Positions 25,176 through 36,313 of a stretch of DNA of 64,000 nt are shown piece after piece (within the stretch, counting starts at the first letter, position 1; each line of letters starts with the position of its first letter). The stretch is taken from the NCBI RefSeq assembly GCF_012932365.1, contig NZ_JAAIIH010000001.1, positions 496,001 through 560,000 of the forward strand. Direction: 5' to 3'. The position numbers and the translations under genes were made by a program. The notes under the pieces are model-generated. The model was not told where the DNA came from. It was given only the letters and a program-made list of their open reading frames with translations, and did not search any database. The stretch comes from Bifidobacterium moraviense. Its GTDB lineage: Bacteria; Actinomycetota; Actinomycetes; Actinomycetales; Bifidobacteriaceae.

Positions 25176-26159
25176 TCAGTCGCGCAGCGCCTTGCCGGTG
25201 AGCTCCAGGAACACGTCGTTGAGCGTCGGCGGGCGGCTGGTGAGGTGTCCGATGTTCACGCCGGCGGCGCGCAGCACGCCGAGCAGATCCACGAGGTTGT
25301 GCTCGCCGCGGCGGCAGCGCACATCGAGCTCGCGGCCGTCGTAGGAGGCCTCTACGACGAATCCGAGCGCGCGCACGGCGGCGAGCGTCTCGTCGGCGAC
25401 GTCCGGCGATTCGACGGTGATGCGTTCGCCCGCGTCGATCATGGTCTTGAGCTCGTCGGCGGTGCCGAGCGCCAGATGCCTGCCGTGATCCATGATGAGG
25501 ATGCGGTCGCAGATCTCCTCGACCTCCTCCATGTAGTGGCTGGTGTACACCACGGTCGCGCCCGCCTCGTTGAGACGCCTGATGCCTTCGAGGATCGCGT
25601 TGCGACTCTGCGGGTCCACGGCCACGGTCGGCTCGTCGAAGAAGACGAGGTCGGGCCTGTGCGCGATGCCGCAGGCGATGTTGAGGCGCCGCAGCAGGCC
25701 GCCGGAGAGCTTGCCGGGACGGAACCTGCGGAAGTCGCCGAGTCCGGCGAATTCGATCGCCTCCTCGACGAGCGGAGTGCGGTCCGCCTTCCTTGGCACG
25801 TAGAGCGAGCAGAAGTAGTCGATGTTCTCTTCGACGGTCAGCTCGTTGAGCACGGCCACGTTCTGCGGCACGAGGCCGATGCGCCGCTTGAGCGCGTAGC
25901 TGGCGGGCGTCATCGGCTCGCCGAAGACGCGGATCGTGCCCGAATCGTAGGTGAGCAGCGCCAGGATGCAGTTGATCGCCGTGGTCTTGCCGGAGCCGTT
26001 GGGGCCCAGCAGACCGAAGATCTCGCCTCGGCGCACCTCGAGGTCGAAGTGGTCGAGCGCCACCATGTCGCCGTAGCGTTTGACGAGCTTCGAGACGCTG
26101 ATGGCCGGCGTTGCGGCTTCCTGGGCGCGAGTCCCGAGGACGGTGTTGCTGTTCGCCAT
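25176..26159 (-). CDS. ABC transporter ATP-binding protein (ABC-2 exporter)
   Basis: 327 residues, drug-exporter type ATPase. Walker A GLLGPNGSGKTTAIN, Q-loop LVPQNVAV, signature KLSGGLLRRLNIACG, Walker B LVFFDEPTVAVDPQ, H-loop YTSHYMEEVE. The C-terminal 80 residues form the DUF4162-like accessory domain common in this subgroup. The signature has LSGGLLRR where LSGGMKRR is commoner. ATG 26159 has AAAGGAG 5 nt upstream. First gene of a three-gene minus-strand operon, divergent from the histidine kinase. Confidence 0.92.
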   Translation of the reverse strand: MANSNTVLGTRAQEAATPAISVSKLVKRYGDMVALDHFDLEVRRGEIFGLLGPNGSGKTTAINCILALLTYDSGTIRVFGEPMTPASYALKRRIGLVPQNVAVLNELTVEENIDYFCSLYVPRKADRTPLVEEAIEFAGLGDFRRFRPGKLSGGLLRRLNIACGIAHRPDLVFFDEPTVAVDPQSRNAILEGIRRLNEAGATVVYTSHYMEEVEEICDRILIMDHGRHLALGTADELKTMIDAGERITVESPDVADETLAAVRALGFVVEASYDGRELDVRCRRGEHNLVDLLGVLRAAGVNIGHLTSRPPTLNDVFLELTGKALRD

Positions 26160-26245
26160 GTCCGCTCCTTTCCTGTGGATGGCTTCATCGTCGCATGCGG
26201 GACGCGTGCCCTGCCACCTGCGAACGTCACGTTTGCCGCGCTGGA

Positions 26246-26263
26246 CGGTGACATTTGTCACCG
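26246..26263. promoter_or_regulatory. candidate operator palindrome between ABC operon and histidine kinase
   Basis: CGGTGACATTTGTCACCG: 8-bp arms with a TT centre, lying in the 203-bp divergent promoter region. A perfect short palindrome at this place is a natural binding site for the adjacent NarL-type response regulator (inference). A direct repeat CGGGTCGCCTGC (two copies) lies just downstream. Confidence 0.55.
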
Positions 26264-26362
26264 GTTCCGTGCGGGTCGTGCACGAGCGGGTCGCCTGCGG
26301 ACGGGTCGCCTGCATGCGGGTAGGCTGGAGGCAAAGGGTGACGATGAGCATCGGAGGATGCC

Positions 26363-27769
26363 GTGCGGATCATGGCCGAGAAGGGACTGCTGCTGGCGCT
26401 GTGCATGGCGTGCGCTCTGATCGTCCGCGTCGCCGCAGCGTCCGCCGTTGGCGCTGTTGGCGATGCCGGCAGCATGGCGAGCGCGGCGGCAGCCGTCGTG
26501 GATGCGTCGCTGGTCGTGGCGCTGCTGACGGCGGTGGCCGCTTCGGGCGCAGCCGAATGGCTTGCCGCGAGCCGGGCGGCATGGGCGCCTCCTGCCGCGT
26601 TCGCGCTGCTAGCCGTGTTCGACGGGGATTGTCGCATGTTCCTGCCGCTTGCCGCATTCGATGCGGCGCGGATTGCTCCGCTCATGCGCTCGGCGATGTC
26701 GGCGCGGCTGGCTCAGGCTGCCGCCTGGTCGTCGACGCCATGGCTGGCGCGCGCTGCGACGGCGGCGCGCTGGCTGTGGGCGCTGCCGCTGGCCTGCTTG
26801 CTGCTTGATGCGCGTTCCGGCCCCGCGCAGGCTGCGGCTGCGGCGCTGCTCGTGCCGGCTGCGGCGATCGGCTTCGCGCTGGGAGCGGATGCGCGACGGA
26901 CGGCGACGCTGCGCACGCTGCTGCGCCGGTCGGATGACCGGCTTCGCGAGTCGTCGCGGTCGATTCGCGTCAGGCTGGCGGATGTGGCCGAGGAACGCGC
27001 CCAGTCGGTGCGCATGGCCACGCTTGGCGAACGGTCGCGCATCGCCCGCGACATTCACGACAACGTGGGGCATCTGCTGACGCGTGCGATCATGCAAACG
27101 CAGGCCGGACGCGCCGTGGCCGAAGCGACCGGGGACGCCACGGCCGCCGGCGGATTCGCCGCACTGGGCGGCACCTTGGATGATGCGATGACGATGGTGC
27201 GCCGGTCGGTGCACGATCTGGAGGATGACGGCGTTGACTTCGCGGCGCAGATCGCCGACGCGTCCCGCGCGTTCGCCGACGTGGGCGGCAGGCTTGCCGT
27301 GCATCTGGAGAACGACGTCGCGTCGGCGCCGGCACCCGTTGCGCGATGCCTGGCCACGGTGATCCGCGAAGCGCTGGCCAATGTGGTGCACCACAGCGAG
27401 GCGCGCGAGGCGACGGTGACGCTGCGCGACTTTCCGGCGTTCTGGCAGCTGGTCGTCTATGATCCCGGACCGGCCTCGACCGCTGGCGCGAGCGCCGCGG
27501 ACGGTGCGCGACACGGCCAGGACGGCATGGGAGGCGACCCGGCGCGCGGCATGGGAATCGCGGACATCGAGGCTCGGGTGCGCGCGCTGGGCGGCACGGC
27601 GTCATGCGGCCCCTATGGCGCGGGGTGGCGCGTGTTCGCCGCCGTGCCCAAGGCGCGCTGGAGCGAGTCCGAGGGAATGCGGAGGGACGGACGACATGGA
27701 ACGGACGACATGGAACAGTCGGCCGGATGGAACGGAAGGAGCGGGGATGACCATTGCGATCGTGGATGA
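26363..27769 (+). CDS. sensor histidine kinase, NarL/DesK-type
   Basis: 468 residues. About 6 alanine-rich membrane segments occupy residues 1-190 with hardly any extracytoplasmic loop (intramembrane sensing type). The dimerisation box RSRIARDIHDNVGHLLTRAI (HisKA_3) holds the phospho-His, followed by an HATPase domain with VIREALANVVHHSEA (N box) and GMGIADIEARV (G box). The last 40 residues are a low-complexity hydrophilic tail. GTG 26363 has GGAGG upstream. The response regulator starts inside its 3' end (23 bp overlap). The divergent ABC-2 operon is the likely target. Confidence 0.88.
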   Translation: MRIMAEKGLLLALCMACALIVRVAAASAVGAVGDAGSMASAAAAVVDASLVVALLTAVAASGAAEWLAASRAAWAPPAAFALLAVFDGDCRMFLPLAAFDAARIAPLMRSAMSARLAQAAAWSSTPWLARAATAARWLWALPLACLLLDARSGPAQAAAAALLVPAAAIGFALGADARRTATLRTLLRRSDDRLRESSRSIRVRLADVAEERAQSVRMATLGERSRIARDIHDNVGHLLTRAIMQTQAGRAVAEATGDATAAGGFAALGGTLDDAMTMVRRSVHDLEDDGVDFAAQIADASRAFADVGGRLAVHLENDVASAPAPVARCLATVIREALANVVHHSEAREATVTLRDFPAFWQLVVYDPGPASTAGASAADGARHGQDGMGGDPARGMGIADIEARVRALGGTASCGPYGAGWRVFAAVPKARWSESEGMRRDGRHGTDDMEQSAGWNGRSGDDHCDRG

Positions 27770-28421
27770 CGACCCGATCGTCTGCCAGTCGCTGGAGACG
27801 ATTCTGACTGCGACCGGCGCGGCCAAGGTGCTGTGGACGGCGAACGACGGCGACGAGGCGGTCGAACGATATTTCGCGGCGCCGTCCAGCCGCCCGGATG
27901 TGCTGCTCATCGACATTCAGATGCCGGGCCGTGACGGCATCGACGCGTCCCGGGAGATTCTGCGCAGGGATCCTGCGGCGCGCATCCTGTTCCTCACCAC
28001 GTTTGCGGACCGCGCGTACATCACGACGGCGATGGCGCTGGGCGCCAAAGGGTATCTGATCAAGCAGGACGTTGCGGCGGTGGGTCCGGCGATCCAGTCG
28101 GTCATGGCCGGTCAGGTGGTGCTGGGCGAGGACGTGCTCGGCAAGCTCACCGGCAGCGGCCCGGATGCTGCGGGAGCCCAGTCCGCAGCCGTGCAGATGC
28201 AGGATTCGGCGGCGGATGCGGCATCGCTGGATGCGCTGCTCGGCGACAAGGAGAAGGATGTCGCCGCGCTGGTGGCCGAAGGGCTCGACAACCGCGACAT
28301 CGCGCATCGGCTGTACCTGAGCGAGGGCACCGTGCGCAACCGGATCAGCGGCATGCTCGACAAGCTCGGGCTGACCAACCGCACGCAGCTCGCCATCCTC
28401 TGGATCAACGCGCACCGGTAG
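27747..28421 (+). CDS. response regulator, NarL/FixJ family
   Basis: 224 residues. Receiver domain (1-120) with acidic IVDDD, phospho-accepting Asp in VLLIDIQMPGRDG, Thr in LFLTTF and Lys in GYLIKQD. The LuxR-type helix-turn-helix (about 160-222) shows LVAEGLDNRDIAHRLYLSEGTVRNRISGMLDKLG. A linker of 25 variable residues lies between. The ATG at 27747 with AAGGAG is inside the kinase gene, implying coupling. It probably controls the divergent ABC exporter and its own operon through the palindrome at 26246. Confidence 0.92.
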   Translation: MTIAIVDDDPIVCQSLETILTATGAAKVLWTANDGDEAVERYFAAPSSRPDVLLIDIQMPGRDGIDASREILRRDPAARILFLTTFADRAYITTAMALGAKGYLIKQDVAAVGPAIQSVMAGQVVLGEDVLGKLTGSGPDAAGAQSAAVQMQDSAADAASLDALLGDKEKDVAALVAEGLDNRDIAHRLYLSEGTVRNRISGMLDKLGLTNRTQLAILWINAHR

Positions 28422-28510
28422 GCGCTGACTGCCTCTCTTCCCCATCTCTCCCATCGATGAGCGCACTGATACTGGGTGCGCTGCGATCGTCGAGGACCAT
28501 GATCGCCACC

Positions 28511-28590
28511 GAACCGCAATCGTCGATGAACCGCAATCCTCAGCGAACCGCAATCATTGGTGAACTACGATCCCCCAGCGAATCCCAATC
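28511..28590. repeat. 17-bp tandem repeat, five copies
   Basis: GAACCGCAATC cores begin at 28511, 28528, 28545, 28562 and 28580, with the last two degenerate (GAACTACGATC, GAATCCCAATC). They lie in the 300-bp gap between the response regulator and argG. A second run of short ATTCAGC/CTATGCAG-like repeats is at 28648-28696. No gene is seen in the gap. Confidence 0.8.
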
Positions 28591-28615
28591 GCTCCAATCG
28601 CAGACGATATGCACA

Positions 28616-28647
28616 ACGGGGACCGGCCCGCATGGACCAGTCCCCGT
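28616..28647 (-). terminator. terminator of argG
   Basis: Arms ACGGGGACTGG and CCGGTCCCCGT (minus strand) pair over 11 bp with one G-T wobble and a 10-nt loop. Downstream of the argG stop at 28722. Confidence 0.65.
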
Positions 28648-28721
28648 CTATTCAGCCATTCAGCTATGCAGCTATTCGCCTATTCGGCTATGCAGCCGCT
28701 GCGACGCTCACTCTGCGACGC

Positions 28722-29960
28722 TCACTCGACGGTGTTCTCGGGAACGTCGATGGCGTTGCCGAACTTGATGTCGCGGGCGGCGGCCACGCGGCTCGGCAGG
28801 CCGTAGATGTCGATGAAGCCGTTGGAGGACTTCTGGTCGAAGGTGTCGCCGGAATCGTAGGTGGCCAGCTTGTAGTCGTACAGGGACGCGTCGGAGCGAC
28901 GGCCGGTGACGACGGCGCGGCCGCCGTGCAGCACCATGCGGATCTCGCCGGACACGTACTTCTGCGTGTCCTCGATGAACGCGTTCAGCGACTGCGTGGC
29001 CGGGGAGAACCACTGCGCGTCGTAGACCAGCTCGGCCCAGCGCTTGTCGATGTCGCGCTTGATGCGGTGCTGCTCGCGCTCCAGGCAGCAGTTCTCCAGC
29101 TCCTGATGCGCGGTGATGAGCGCCACGGCGCCCGGGGCCTCGTACAGCTCGCGGGACTTGATGCCCACGAGACGGTCCTCGATGAGGTCGATGCGGCCGA
29201 TGCCCTGCGCGCCGGCGCGGCGGTTCATCTCTTCGATGGCCTGCAGCGGGGTGACGTCGCGGCCGTCGATCTTGACCGGGATGCCTTCCTTGAACTCGAT
29301 GACGACCTCGTCCTCGACGGGCGGGAACGCCGGATCGTCGGTGTAGGAGTAGCAGTCCTTGGTGGGCGCGTTCCACGGATCCTCGAGGAAGCCGGTCTCG
29401 ATGGCGCGGCCCCACACGTTCTGGTCGATGGAGTACGGGCTCTTCTCGGTCTGCTCGATGGGCAGCTTGTGCTCCTTGGCGAACGCGATCTCCACGTCGC
29501 GGGTCAGCGACAGGTCGCGGATCGGGCTAATGGCCTTGAGCTTCGGGTCGATGGAGGCGATGGACACCTCGAAGCGCACCTGATCGTTGCCCTTGCCGGT
29601 GCAGCCGTGGGAGATGGTGTCGGCGCCGAACTGGTGGGCGGCGCGCACCAGGTGCTTGCTGATGAGCGGGCGGGAGATGGCGGAGACCAGCGGGTACACG
29701 CCCTCGTACATGGCGTTGGCCTTGAGGGCCTTCATGCAGTACTCGTTGGCGAACTCGTCGCGGGCGTCCACGACGTATGCCTCGACGGCGCCGCACGCCA
29801 GCGCGCGGTTCTTGATGGTCTCGAGGCTCTCGCCGCCCTGGCCGACGTCGAGGGACACCGCGACGACGTCCTTGCCGGTGCGCTCCTTGAGGTACGAGAT
29901 GGCGACCGACGTGTCAAGACCGCCGGAGTACGCCAGAACGAGACGATTGTTGTCTGCCAT
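28722..29960 (-). CDS. argG: argininosuccinate synthase
   Basis: ATP-dependent condensation of citrulline with aspartate, 412 residues. The N-terminal PP-loop [18 protein letters not shown] and the second nucleotide segment [21 protein letters not shown] are diagnostic. GAAAGG precedes ATG 29960. It lies 117 bp after argR, with a terminator and ARG-box-like sites between, so it has its own promoter. The first TTG-rich leader (29961-30036) carries the operator. Confidence 0.97.
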   Translation of the reverse strand: MADNNRLVLAYSGGLDTSVAISYLKERTGKDVVAVSLDVGQGGESLETIKNRALACGAVEAYVVDARDEFANEYCMKALKANAMYEGVYPLVSAISRPLISKHLVRAAHQFGADTISHGCTGKGNDQVRFEVSIASIDPKLKAISPIRDLSLTRDVEIAFAKEHKLPIEQTEKSPYSIDQNVWGRAIETGFLEDPWNAPTKDCYSYTDDPAFPPVEDEVVIEFKEGIPVKIDGRDVTPLQAIEEMNRRAGAQGIGRIDLIEDRLVGIKSRELYEAPGAVALITAHQELENCCLEREQHRIKRDIDKRWAELVYDAQWFSPATQSLNAFIEDTQKYVSGEIRMVLHGGRAVVTGRRSDASLYDYKLATYDSGDTFDQKSSNGFIDIYGLPSRVAAARDIKFGNAIDVPENTVE

Positions 29961-29988
29961 GGAATGCCTTTCTCACGAATGCGTTGAG

Positions 29989-30022
29989 CATGAGTATATG
30001 CATAGGTACGTATAATTATGCA
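29989..30022 (-). promoter_or_regulatory. candidate ArgR operator of argG
   Basis: A TGCAT (29999-30003) and an ATGCA (30018-30022) separated by A/T-rich bases lie 30-60 bp before the argG start. The same half-sites, with the ArgR-typical 4-bp spacing, occur before argC. The arrangement here is less regular. Confidence 0.5.
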
Positions 30023-30036
30023 CGGCGTGTCGGAAT

Positions 30037-30072
30037 GTGGTCCCCGCCCGCGTTCCGGCGGACGGGGACCAC
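30037..30072 (-). terminator. terminator of the argCJBDFR operon
   Basis: Perfect outer stem GTGGTCCCCG / CGGGGACCAC, with further pairing inside, beginning 5 bp after the argR stop. Confidence 0.75.
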
Positions 30073-30077
30073 AAGGC

Positions 30078-30599
30078 TCACTTCGAGGCCACGGCCAGCA
30101 GCCAGTCGGCGCGCTTGCGCGCCACGTCGTCGCTTTCCGCGATGACCATGACCGTGTCGTCGCCGGCGATGGTGCCGAGCACGCCGGCGATGGGCTGGCG
30201 GTCGATCACCGAGGCGACGTACTGCGCCGCGCCGGACGGCGTGTGCACGACGATGAGGTTCCTCGCCGCCGCCACCGACGTGATGAGGCCGCTGAGGATG
30301 CGACCGATCTGCTGACCGGCCCGGGCCTCCCCCACCATGCCCTGCGCCGCCGCCTCGAGCATGCTCGGGGTGGCGTACGCGGTGGTGCCGTCGGGGCGGC
30401 GCACCTTGGCGGCGTGGATCTCGTCGAGGTCACGGCTCAGCGTGGCCTGCGTGGCCTCGATGCCCTCCTTGGCCAGCACCTCGGAGAGCTGCTGCTGGGA
30501 GGTGATCACATACCTCGCCAGCGCGTCCTCGATCGCGCTGTGCCGCGCCGCGCGCGAGCTGGGGCGCTGCAGCGGGTTGGATGATTCGGCTTCGCCCAT
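30078..30599 (-). CDS. argR: arginine repressor
   Basis: 173 residues, hexameric arginine-sensing repressor. Winged-helix N-terminus (about 20-90): [40 protein letters not shown] with the SRDL recognition segment. The C-terminal oligomerisation/arginine domain is seen in [20 protein letters not shown] and the [12 protein letters not shown] motif with the Asp pair that binds arginine. Eight bp after argF. It presumably represses argC and argG through the TGCAT-N4-ATGCA boxes. Confidence 0.95.
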   Translation of the reverse strand: MGEAESSNPLQRPSSRAARHSAIEDALARYVITSQQQLSEVLAKEGIEATQATLSRDLDEIHAAKVRRPDGTTAYATPSMLEAAAQGMVGEARAGQQIGRILSGLITSVAAARNLIVVHTPSGAAQYVASVIDRQPIAGVLGTIAGDDTVMVIAESDDVARKRADWLLAVASK

Positions 30600-30607
30600 G
30601 AGCCGCC

Positions 30608-31582
30608 TCAGGCGACGTCCCCGAGCAGGCTCATGTCGTCGCGCTGCTGGGCGATGAGCCAGGTGAGCAGCGCCTTCTGGGCGTGCAGGCGGTTCTCGGC
30701 CTCGTCCCACACCACGGACTGCGGACCGTCGATCACCGAGGCGGTGACCTCCTTGCCGCGGTAGGCCGGCAGGCAGTGCTGGAACAGCGCGTCCGGCTTG
30801 GCGAGGGCCATGAGCTCGTCGTTGACCTGGTAGTTCCAGAACGGCTTGGAGCGGATGGCGTACTCGGCTTCCTCGCCCATGGAGACCCACGTGTCGGTGA
30901 AGACGCAGTCGGCGTCCCTGACCGCCTCCCTGGCGTCGGTGGTCACGAGGACGGAGCCGCCGTTCTCGGCCGCGATGCGCTCGGCGTCCGCCACGATGGC
31001 CGGATCCGGCAGGTAGCCGTACGGGCCGGCCACGCGCACGTGCATGCCGGCGACGGCGCCGCCGAGCAGGTACGAGTTGGACATGTTGTTGGCCGCGTCG
31101 CCCACGTAGGCGATGGTCTTGCCCTTGAGGGCGTCCACGCCGCCACGGAACTGCGCGATGGTGAGGAAGTCCGCGAGGATCTGGCACGGGTGGAACTGGT
31201 CGGTCAACGCGTTGACGACGGGGCAGGTGGCGTACTTGGCCATCTCCTCCACGCGGTCCTGACCGAAGGTGCGCCAGACGATGCCGTAGGCCATGTGGGT
31301 GAGCACGCGCGCGGTGTCGGCCACCGGTTCGCCGCGGCCCAGCTGGGAGCTGGACTTGTCGATGACGAGCGGGTAGCCGCCGAGCTCGGCCACGCCGATC
31401 GAGAAGCTGGAGCGGGTGCGGGTGCTGGGCTTGTCGAACAGCACGGCCACGGCCTGCGGGCCCTCGAACGGACGGGAGTAGAAACGGTTCTCGCGGAAGC
31501 GCATGCCCAGTTCGAGGATCTGCTTCTGCTCCTCGTGGTTCACGTCGTCGTCGCGCAGCATGTGGCGCAGTTGTCCGGTCAT
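30608..31582 (-). CDS. argF: ornithine carbamoyltransferase
   Basis: 324 residues; makes citrulline from ornithine and carbamoyl phosphate. The carbamoyl phosphate motif [12 protein letters not shown], the second motif [15 protein letters not shown] and the ornithine motif HCLPAYRG are all intact. AAGGAGAAC precedes the ATG. It lies 89 bp after argD within the same minus-strand series. Could only be confused with other carbamoyltransferases, but the STRTR and HCLP motifs and the arg context settle it. Confidence 0.96.
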   Translation of the reverse strand: MTGQLRHMLRDDDVNHEEQKQILELGMRFRENRFYSRPFEGPQAVAVLFDKPSTRTRSSFSIGVAELGGYPLVIDKSSSQLGRGEPVADTARVLTHMAYGIVWRTFGQDRVEEMAKYATCPVVNALTDQFHPCQILADFLTIAQFRGGVDALKGKTIAYVGDAANNMSNSYLLGGAVAGMHVRVAGPYGYLPDPAIVADAERIAAENGGSVLVTTDAREAVRDADCVFTDTWVSMGEEAEYAIRSKPFWNYQVNDELMALAKPDALFQHCLPAYRGKEVTASVIDGPQSVVWDEAENRLHAQKALLTWLIAQQRDDMSLLGDVA

Positions 31583-31671
31583 GTCACGTTCTCCTTATGT
31601 TGGATGGGTGGATGTGGTTGATGAGTGGAAAGGTGCCGGCGGGGCGGAACGGTCCCCGAGCCGGTCGCCGG

Positions 31672-32947
<1,276 letters not shown>

Positions 32948-32964
<17 letters not shown>

Positions 32965-33907
32965 AGGAGCTCCTCATCTCGATGCCGTCCTCGGGAACGA
33001 CCATGGTGCCGATGCCCGCGGAGGTAAAGATCTCGTTCAGGATGGAATGGGGCTTGCGCCCGTCGATGATGTGCGCCTGCGGCACGCCGCCGTCGATGGC
33101 GCGCACGCACGCCTCCATCTTGGGCCTCATGCCGGATTCGAGGTCAGGCAGCATGTCGCGCAGGTTCTCCACGCCGATGCGTCCGATCAGGGAGTTCCTG
33201 TCCGGCCAGTCGGCGTACAGGCCGTCCACGTCCGTGAGGATGACGAGCTTGCGCGCGCCCACGGCGGCGGCCAGCGCGGCGGCGGCCGAATCGGCGTTCA
33301 CGTTGAGCACCTCGGTGGCGTCGTCCTCGTTGGGCGCCACGGAGGAGACGACCGGGATGCGGCCGGCCGCGACGAGGTCCTCCACGGCGGAGGCGTCCAC
33401 GCTCACCACGTCGCCCACCAGACCGATGTCCGTGGGCTTGCCGTCGATGACGGGCTTGCGCTGCATGGCGGAGAACAGGCCTCCGTCCTCGCCGGACAGG
33501 CCGACCGCCATGGGGCCGTGCGCGTTGATGAGCCCCACCAGCTCGCGCGACACCTTGCCGGTGAGCACCATGCGCACCACGTCCATGGCCTCCGGCGTGG
33601 TGACGCGCAGGCCGCCCTTGAACTCGGACTCGATGTTGAGCGCCTTGAGCATCCGCGAGATCTGCGGTCCGCCGCCGTGCACGACGATCGGGTGCAGACC
33701 AACCTGACGCAGGAACACCATGTCCTCGGCGAAGCACTGCTTGAGATGCTCGTCCACCATGGCGTTGCCGCCGTACTTGACGACGATGCGCTGCCCGGCG
33801 AACTCCTCGAGCCACGGGAGCGCCTCGATGAGCACCTCCGCCTTCTGGTCGGCCCGCAGGTCGGTATGCACGTCGAAGTGGAAACCGGGTCCCTTGACCT
33901 CTGCCAA
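32948..33907 (-). CDS. argB: acetylglutamate kinase
   Basis: 319 residues; phosphorylates N-acetylglutamate, usually the arginine-inhibited step. [15 protein letters not shown] (phosphate-binding Lys/Gly loop), VVHGGGPQI and the [28 protein letters not shown] segment identify the amino acid kinase fold. The start is taken as TTG at 33907, because AAAGGA lies exactly 7 nt upstream and the protein then begins [17 protein letters not shown]. An ATG further 5' (33955) would overlap argJ and has no ribosome site. Confidence 0.93.
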
Positions 33908-33944
33908 TTCGCTATCCTTTCCCGTTTCGGTCCCGCAGGGCCGA

Positions 33945-35114
33945 TCAGCTTTCATAGTCCGCGTTGATGTGCACGTATTCGTGGGTGAGGTCGTCGGTCC
34001 AGACGGTGGCCTCGGCGTCGCCCGCGTTGAGGTCGATGTCGATGTGCACCTCACGCGGCGTCATGTCCACCTCGGAGCGGTCGCGGCCGGCGCCGCCGTG
34101 CTCGCAGATGCGCACGCCGTTGACGTCCACGGTCACCTGCTCGGCGTCGTACGGCGCCACGTCCGGCGGCACCGTGCCCAGCGAGCTCACGATGCGGCCC
34201 CAGTTCGGATCGTTGCCGCTGATCGCGCACTTGAGCAGGTTGGAGGCGGCCACGGCGCGGCCGCATGCCAGCGCGGCGTCCTCGCTCGCGGCGCCGGTCA
34301 CGGTGATGCGGATGTCATGGCTCGCGCCCTCGCCGTCGCCGATGATCTGGCGCGCCAGCGACGCGCATGCCTTGGCGACCAGCGCCTTGAACTCCTCCGG
34401 GTCGGCCTTCACGCCGGACGCGCCGGAGGCAAGCAGCAGTACCGTGTCGTTGGTGGACTGGCATCCGTCGACGTCGATGCGGTTGAACGTCACAGACGTG
34501 CCGGCCGACAGCGCCTCGCGCGCCAGCTCGGGCGTCACGTCGGCGTCCGTGGTGATGACGCACAGCATGGTGGCCAGCTGCGGAGCGATCATGCCTGAGC
34601 CCTTGACCATGCCGCCGATGCGGTAGCCCGTGCCTTCGAGCTCGACGGTCTTGGGCTTGGTGTCGGTGGTCATGATGGCGTGCGACGCGTCGGCGCCGGC
34701 CTGTTCGCCGTCGTCGAGCGCCGCGAAGGCGGCCTCGGCGCCGGCGAGCACGCGGTCGAGCGGCAGCAGCTCGCCGATGAGGCCGGTGGAGCACACGGCG
34801 ATCGACTGCGCCTCGGTGCCGAGCAGCGAAGCCACCTTCTCGGCGGTGTCGACCGACTGCTGGTAGCCGGCAGCGCCGGTGCACGCGTTCGCGCCGCCGG
34901 AATTGAGGATCACGGCCTTGAGATGGCCGTCGGCCACGACCTTGCGCGACCACTGCACGGGAGCCGCGCAGAAGCGGTTCGGCGTGAAGACGCCGGCGGC
35001 GACGTCCAGCGGGCCGTCGTTGACGACCAGCGCGAGATCCTTCTTGCCTTCGACGGCCGAAATGCCGGCGGAGACTCCGGCTGCGGAAAATCCTTGTGCG
35101 AACGTGACGCTCAC
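33945..35114 (-). CDS. argJ: bifunctional glutamate N-acetyltransferase / N-acetylglutamate synthase
   Basis: 389 residues, self-cleaving Ntn hydrolase that recycles the acetyl group from N-acetylornithine to glutamate. The autocleavage motif [17 protein letters not shown] has the nucleophile Thr after Ala, splitting alpha and beta chains near residue 180. VKGSGMIAP and [21 protein letters not shown] are typical. The GTG start shares GTGA with the argC stop. The presence of argJ (and no argE or argA here) means the cyclic acetyl pathway. Confidence 0.95.
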   Translation of the reverse strand: MSVTFAQGFSAAGVSAGISAVEGKKDLALVVNDGPLDVAAGVFTPNRFCAAPVQWSRKVVADGHLKAVILNSGGANACTGAAGYQQSVDTAEKVASLLGTEAQSIAVCSTGLIGELLPLDRVLAGAEAAFAALDDGEQAGADASHAIMTTDTKPKTVELEGTGYRIGGMVKGSGMIAPQLATMLCVITTDADVTPELAREALSAGTSVTFNRIDVDGCQSTNDTVLLLASGASGVKADPEEFKALVAKACASLARQIIGDGEGASHDIRITVTGAASEDAALACGRAVAASNLLKCAISGNDPNWGRIVSSLGTVPPDVAPYDAEQVTVDVNGVRICEHGGAGRDRSEVDMTPREVHIDIDLNAGDAEATVWTDDLTHEYVHINADYES

Positions 35115-36205
35115 GGTGCTACTCCAATCTTCGTCAGTCCCTGATCCTCGGGGAGTCCCAGTGCGATGTTGAGCGACTGCACGGCCTGTCCGGCGGTGCC
35201 GCGGTTGAGGTTGTCGATGGCCGCGAAGGCGATGAGACGGCCGGCGTTGCGGTCGGTGACGACCTGCAGGTGCGCCGCGTTCGAGCCGATGACGTTGCCG
35301 GTGGCCGGCAGCGTGCCCTCGGGCAGCAGCACCATGAAGTCCTGCCCCGCGTAGGCGCGCTCCCAGATCGCGCGGATCTCGGCGTCGCTCAGCGCCAGGC
35401 CCTTGTCGGTCATCTTGGCGGACACGCAGGCGAGGATGCCGCGCGCCATGGGCGCCAGCACCGGTGTGAAGCCCAGCGTGAAGTCGTCAGCGTGCGCGGC
35501 GTCGAGTCCGGCGGCGTGCGCGAGGTTCTGCAGGATCTCGGGGATGTGGCGGTGCGTGCCGCCCACGCCGTACGGCAGCGCGGATCCGAGCGCCTCGGAG
35601 GCCAGCAGATTGGTGCGCTTGAGGCTCTTGCCGGCGCCGGAGTAGCCCACGACCAGATCGGCCACGATGTCCGTCGGCTCCACCAGCCCTTCGGCCACGG
35701 CGGGCTGGAACGCCAGCGTCGTCGCCGTCACGTTGCAGCCGGGGCCCGCGATGCGCTTGACGCCGTGCAGCCGCCCGCGCTGGCGCACGTAGTCGCCGTT
35801 CGCGTCCCTGCCGAGGATGAGTTCGGGCATGCCGTAGGTCCAGTGCTCGTAGAAGTCGCCGCCGTAGAAGGCGTCCCATGCCGACTGCTCCTCGAGGCGA
35901 TGGTCGGCGCCCAGATCCACGACGACGGCGTCGGGGTCGAGCTGCGCGGCGAGCCTGCCGGAAGCGCCGTGCGGCAGCGCGAGAATGATGACGTCGTGGC
36001 CGTTGAGGACCTCGGGCGTCGTGTCCTCGACCGTCAGATCGGCGAGCTGGGGAATGTGGGGCATGTGCCTGCCCAGCTTCTCCCCCACCGAGGAATGACC
36101 GGCCACGCACGTGACCTCGAATTCGGGATGCGCCGCCAGAATGCGCAGCGCCTCGCCTCCCGCATAGCCGGTGGCACCGGCCACCGCAACCGTATACTTC
36201 GCCAT
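35111..36205 (-). CDS. argC: N-acetyl-gamma-glutamyl-phosphate reductase
   Basis: 364 residues; first gene of the arg operon. Rossmann loop VAVAGATGYAGGEALRIL, active-site segment IAGPGCNVTATTLAFQPAV with the catalytic Cys, and a His in the C-terminal half (GTHRHIPEI). The insertion HAADGLDAAHADDFTLGF is family-typical. The operator candidate lies 39 bp upstream. Confidence 0.96.
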   Translation of the reverse strand: MAKYTVAVAGATGYAGGEALRILAAHPEFEVTCVAGHSSVGEKLGRHMPHIPQLADLTVEDTTPEVLNGHDVIILALPHGASGRLAAQLDPDAVVVDLGADHRLEEQSAWDAFYGGDFYEHWTYGMPELILGRDANGDYVRQRGRLHGVKRIAGPGCNVTATTLAFQPAVAEGLVEPTDIVADLVVGYSGAGKSLKRTNLLASEALGSALPYGVGGTHRHIPEILQNLAHAAGLDAAHADDFTLGFTPVLAPMARGILACVSAKMTDKGLALSDAEIRAIWERAYAGQDFMVLLPEGTLPATGNVIGSNAAHLQVVTDRNAGRLIAFAAIDNLNRGTAGQAVQSLNIALGLPEDQGLTKIGVAP

Positions 36206-36243
36206 ATCACGTCCTTCACTTACGCAACGTACCCGGCCGAGTA

Positions 36244-36277
36244 TACGCTTCTATGCAGACTGATGCATAACTATGCA
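36244..36277 (-). promoter_or_regulatory. candidate tandem ARG boxes before argC
   Basis: TGCATAACTATGCA at 36264-36277 has two 5-bp half-sites separated by 4 bp, the geometry of the ArgR consensus (TGAAT-N4-ATTCA) with C for A. A second ATGCA half-site at 36253-36257 sits one box away, as in the usual paired boxes. Inference from pattern. Confidence 0.65.
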
Positions 36278-36313
36278 GTGGCGTGTTGCGCGGACCCGGC
36301 ACCGGGCCGGGAT

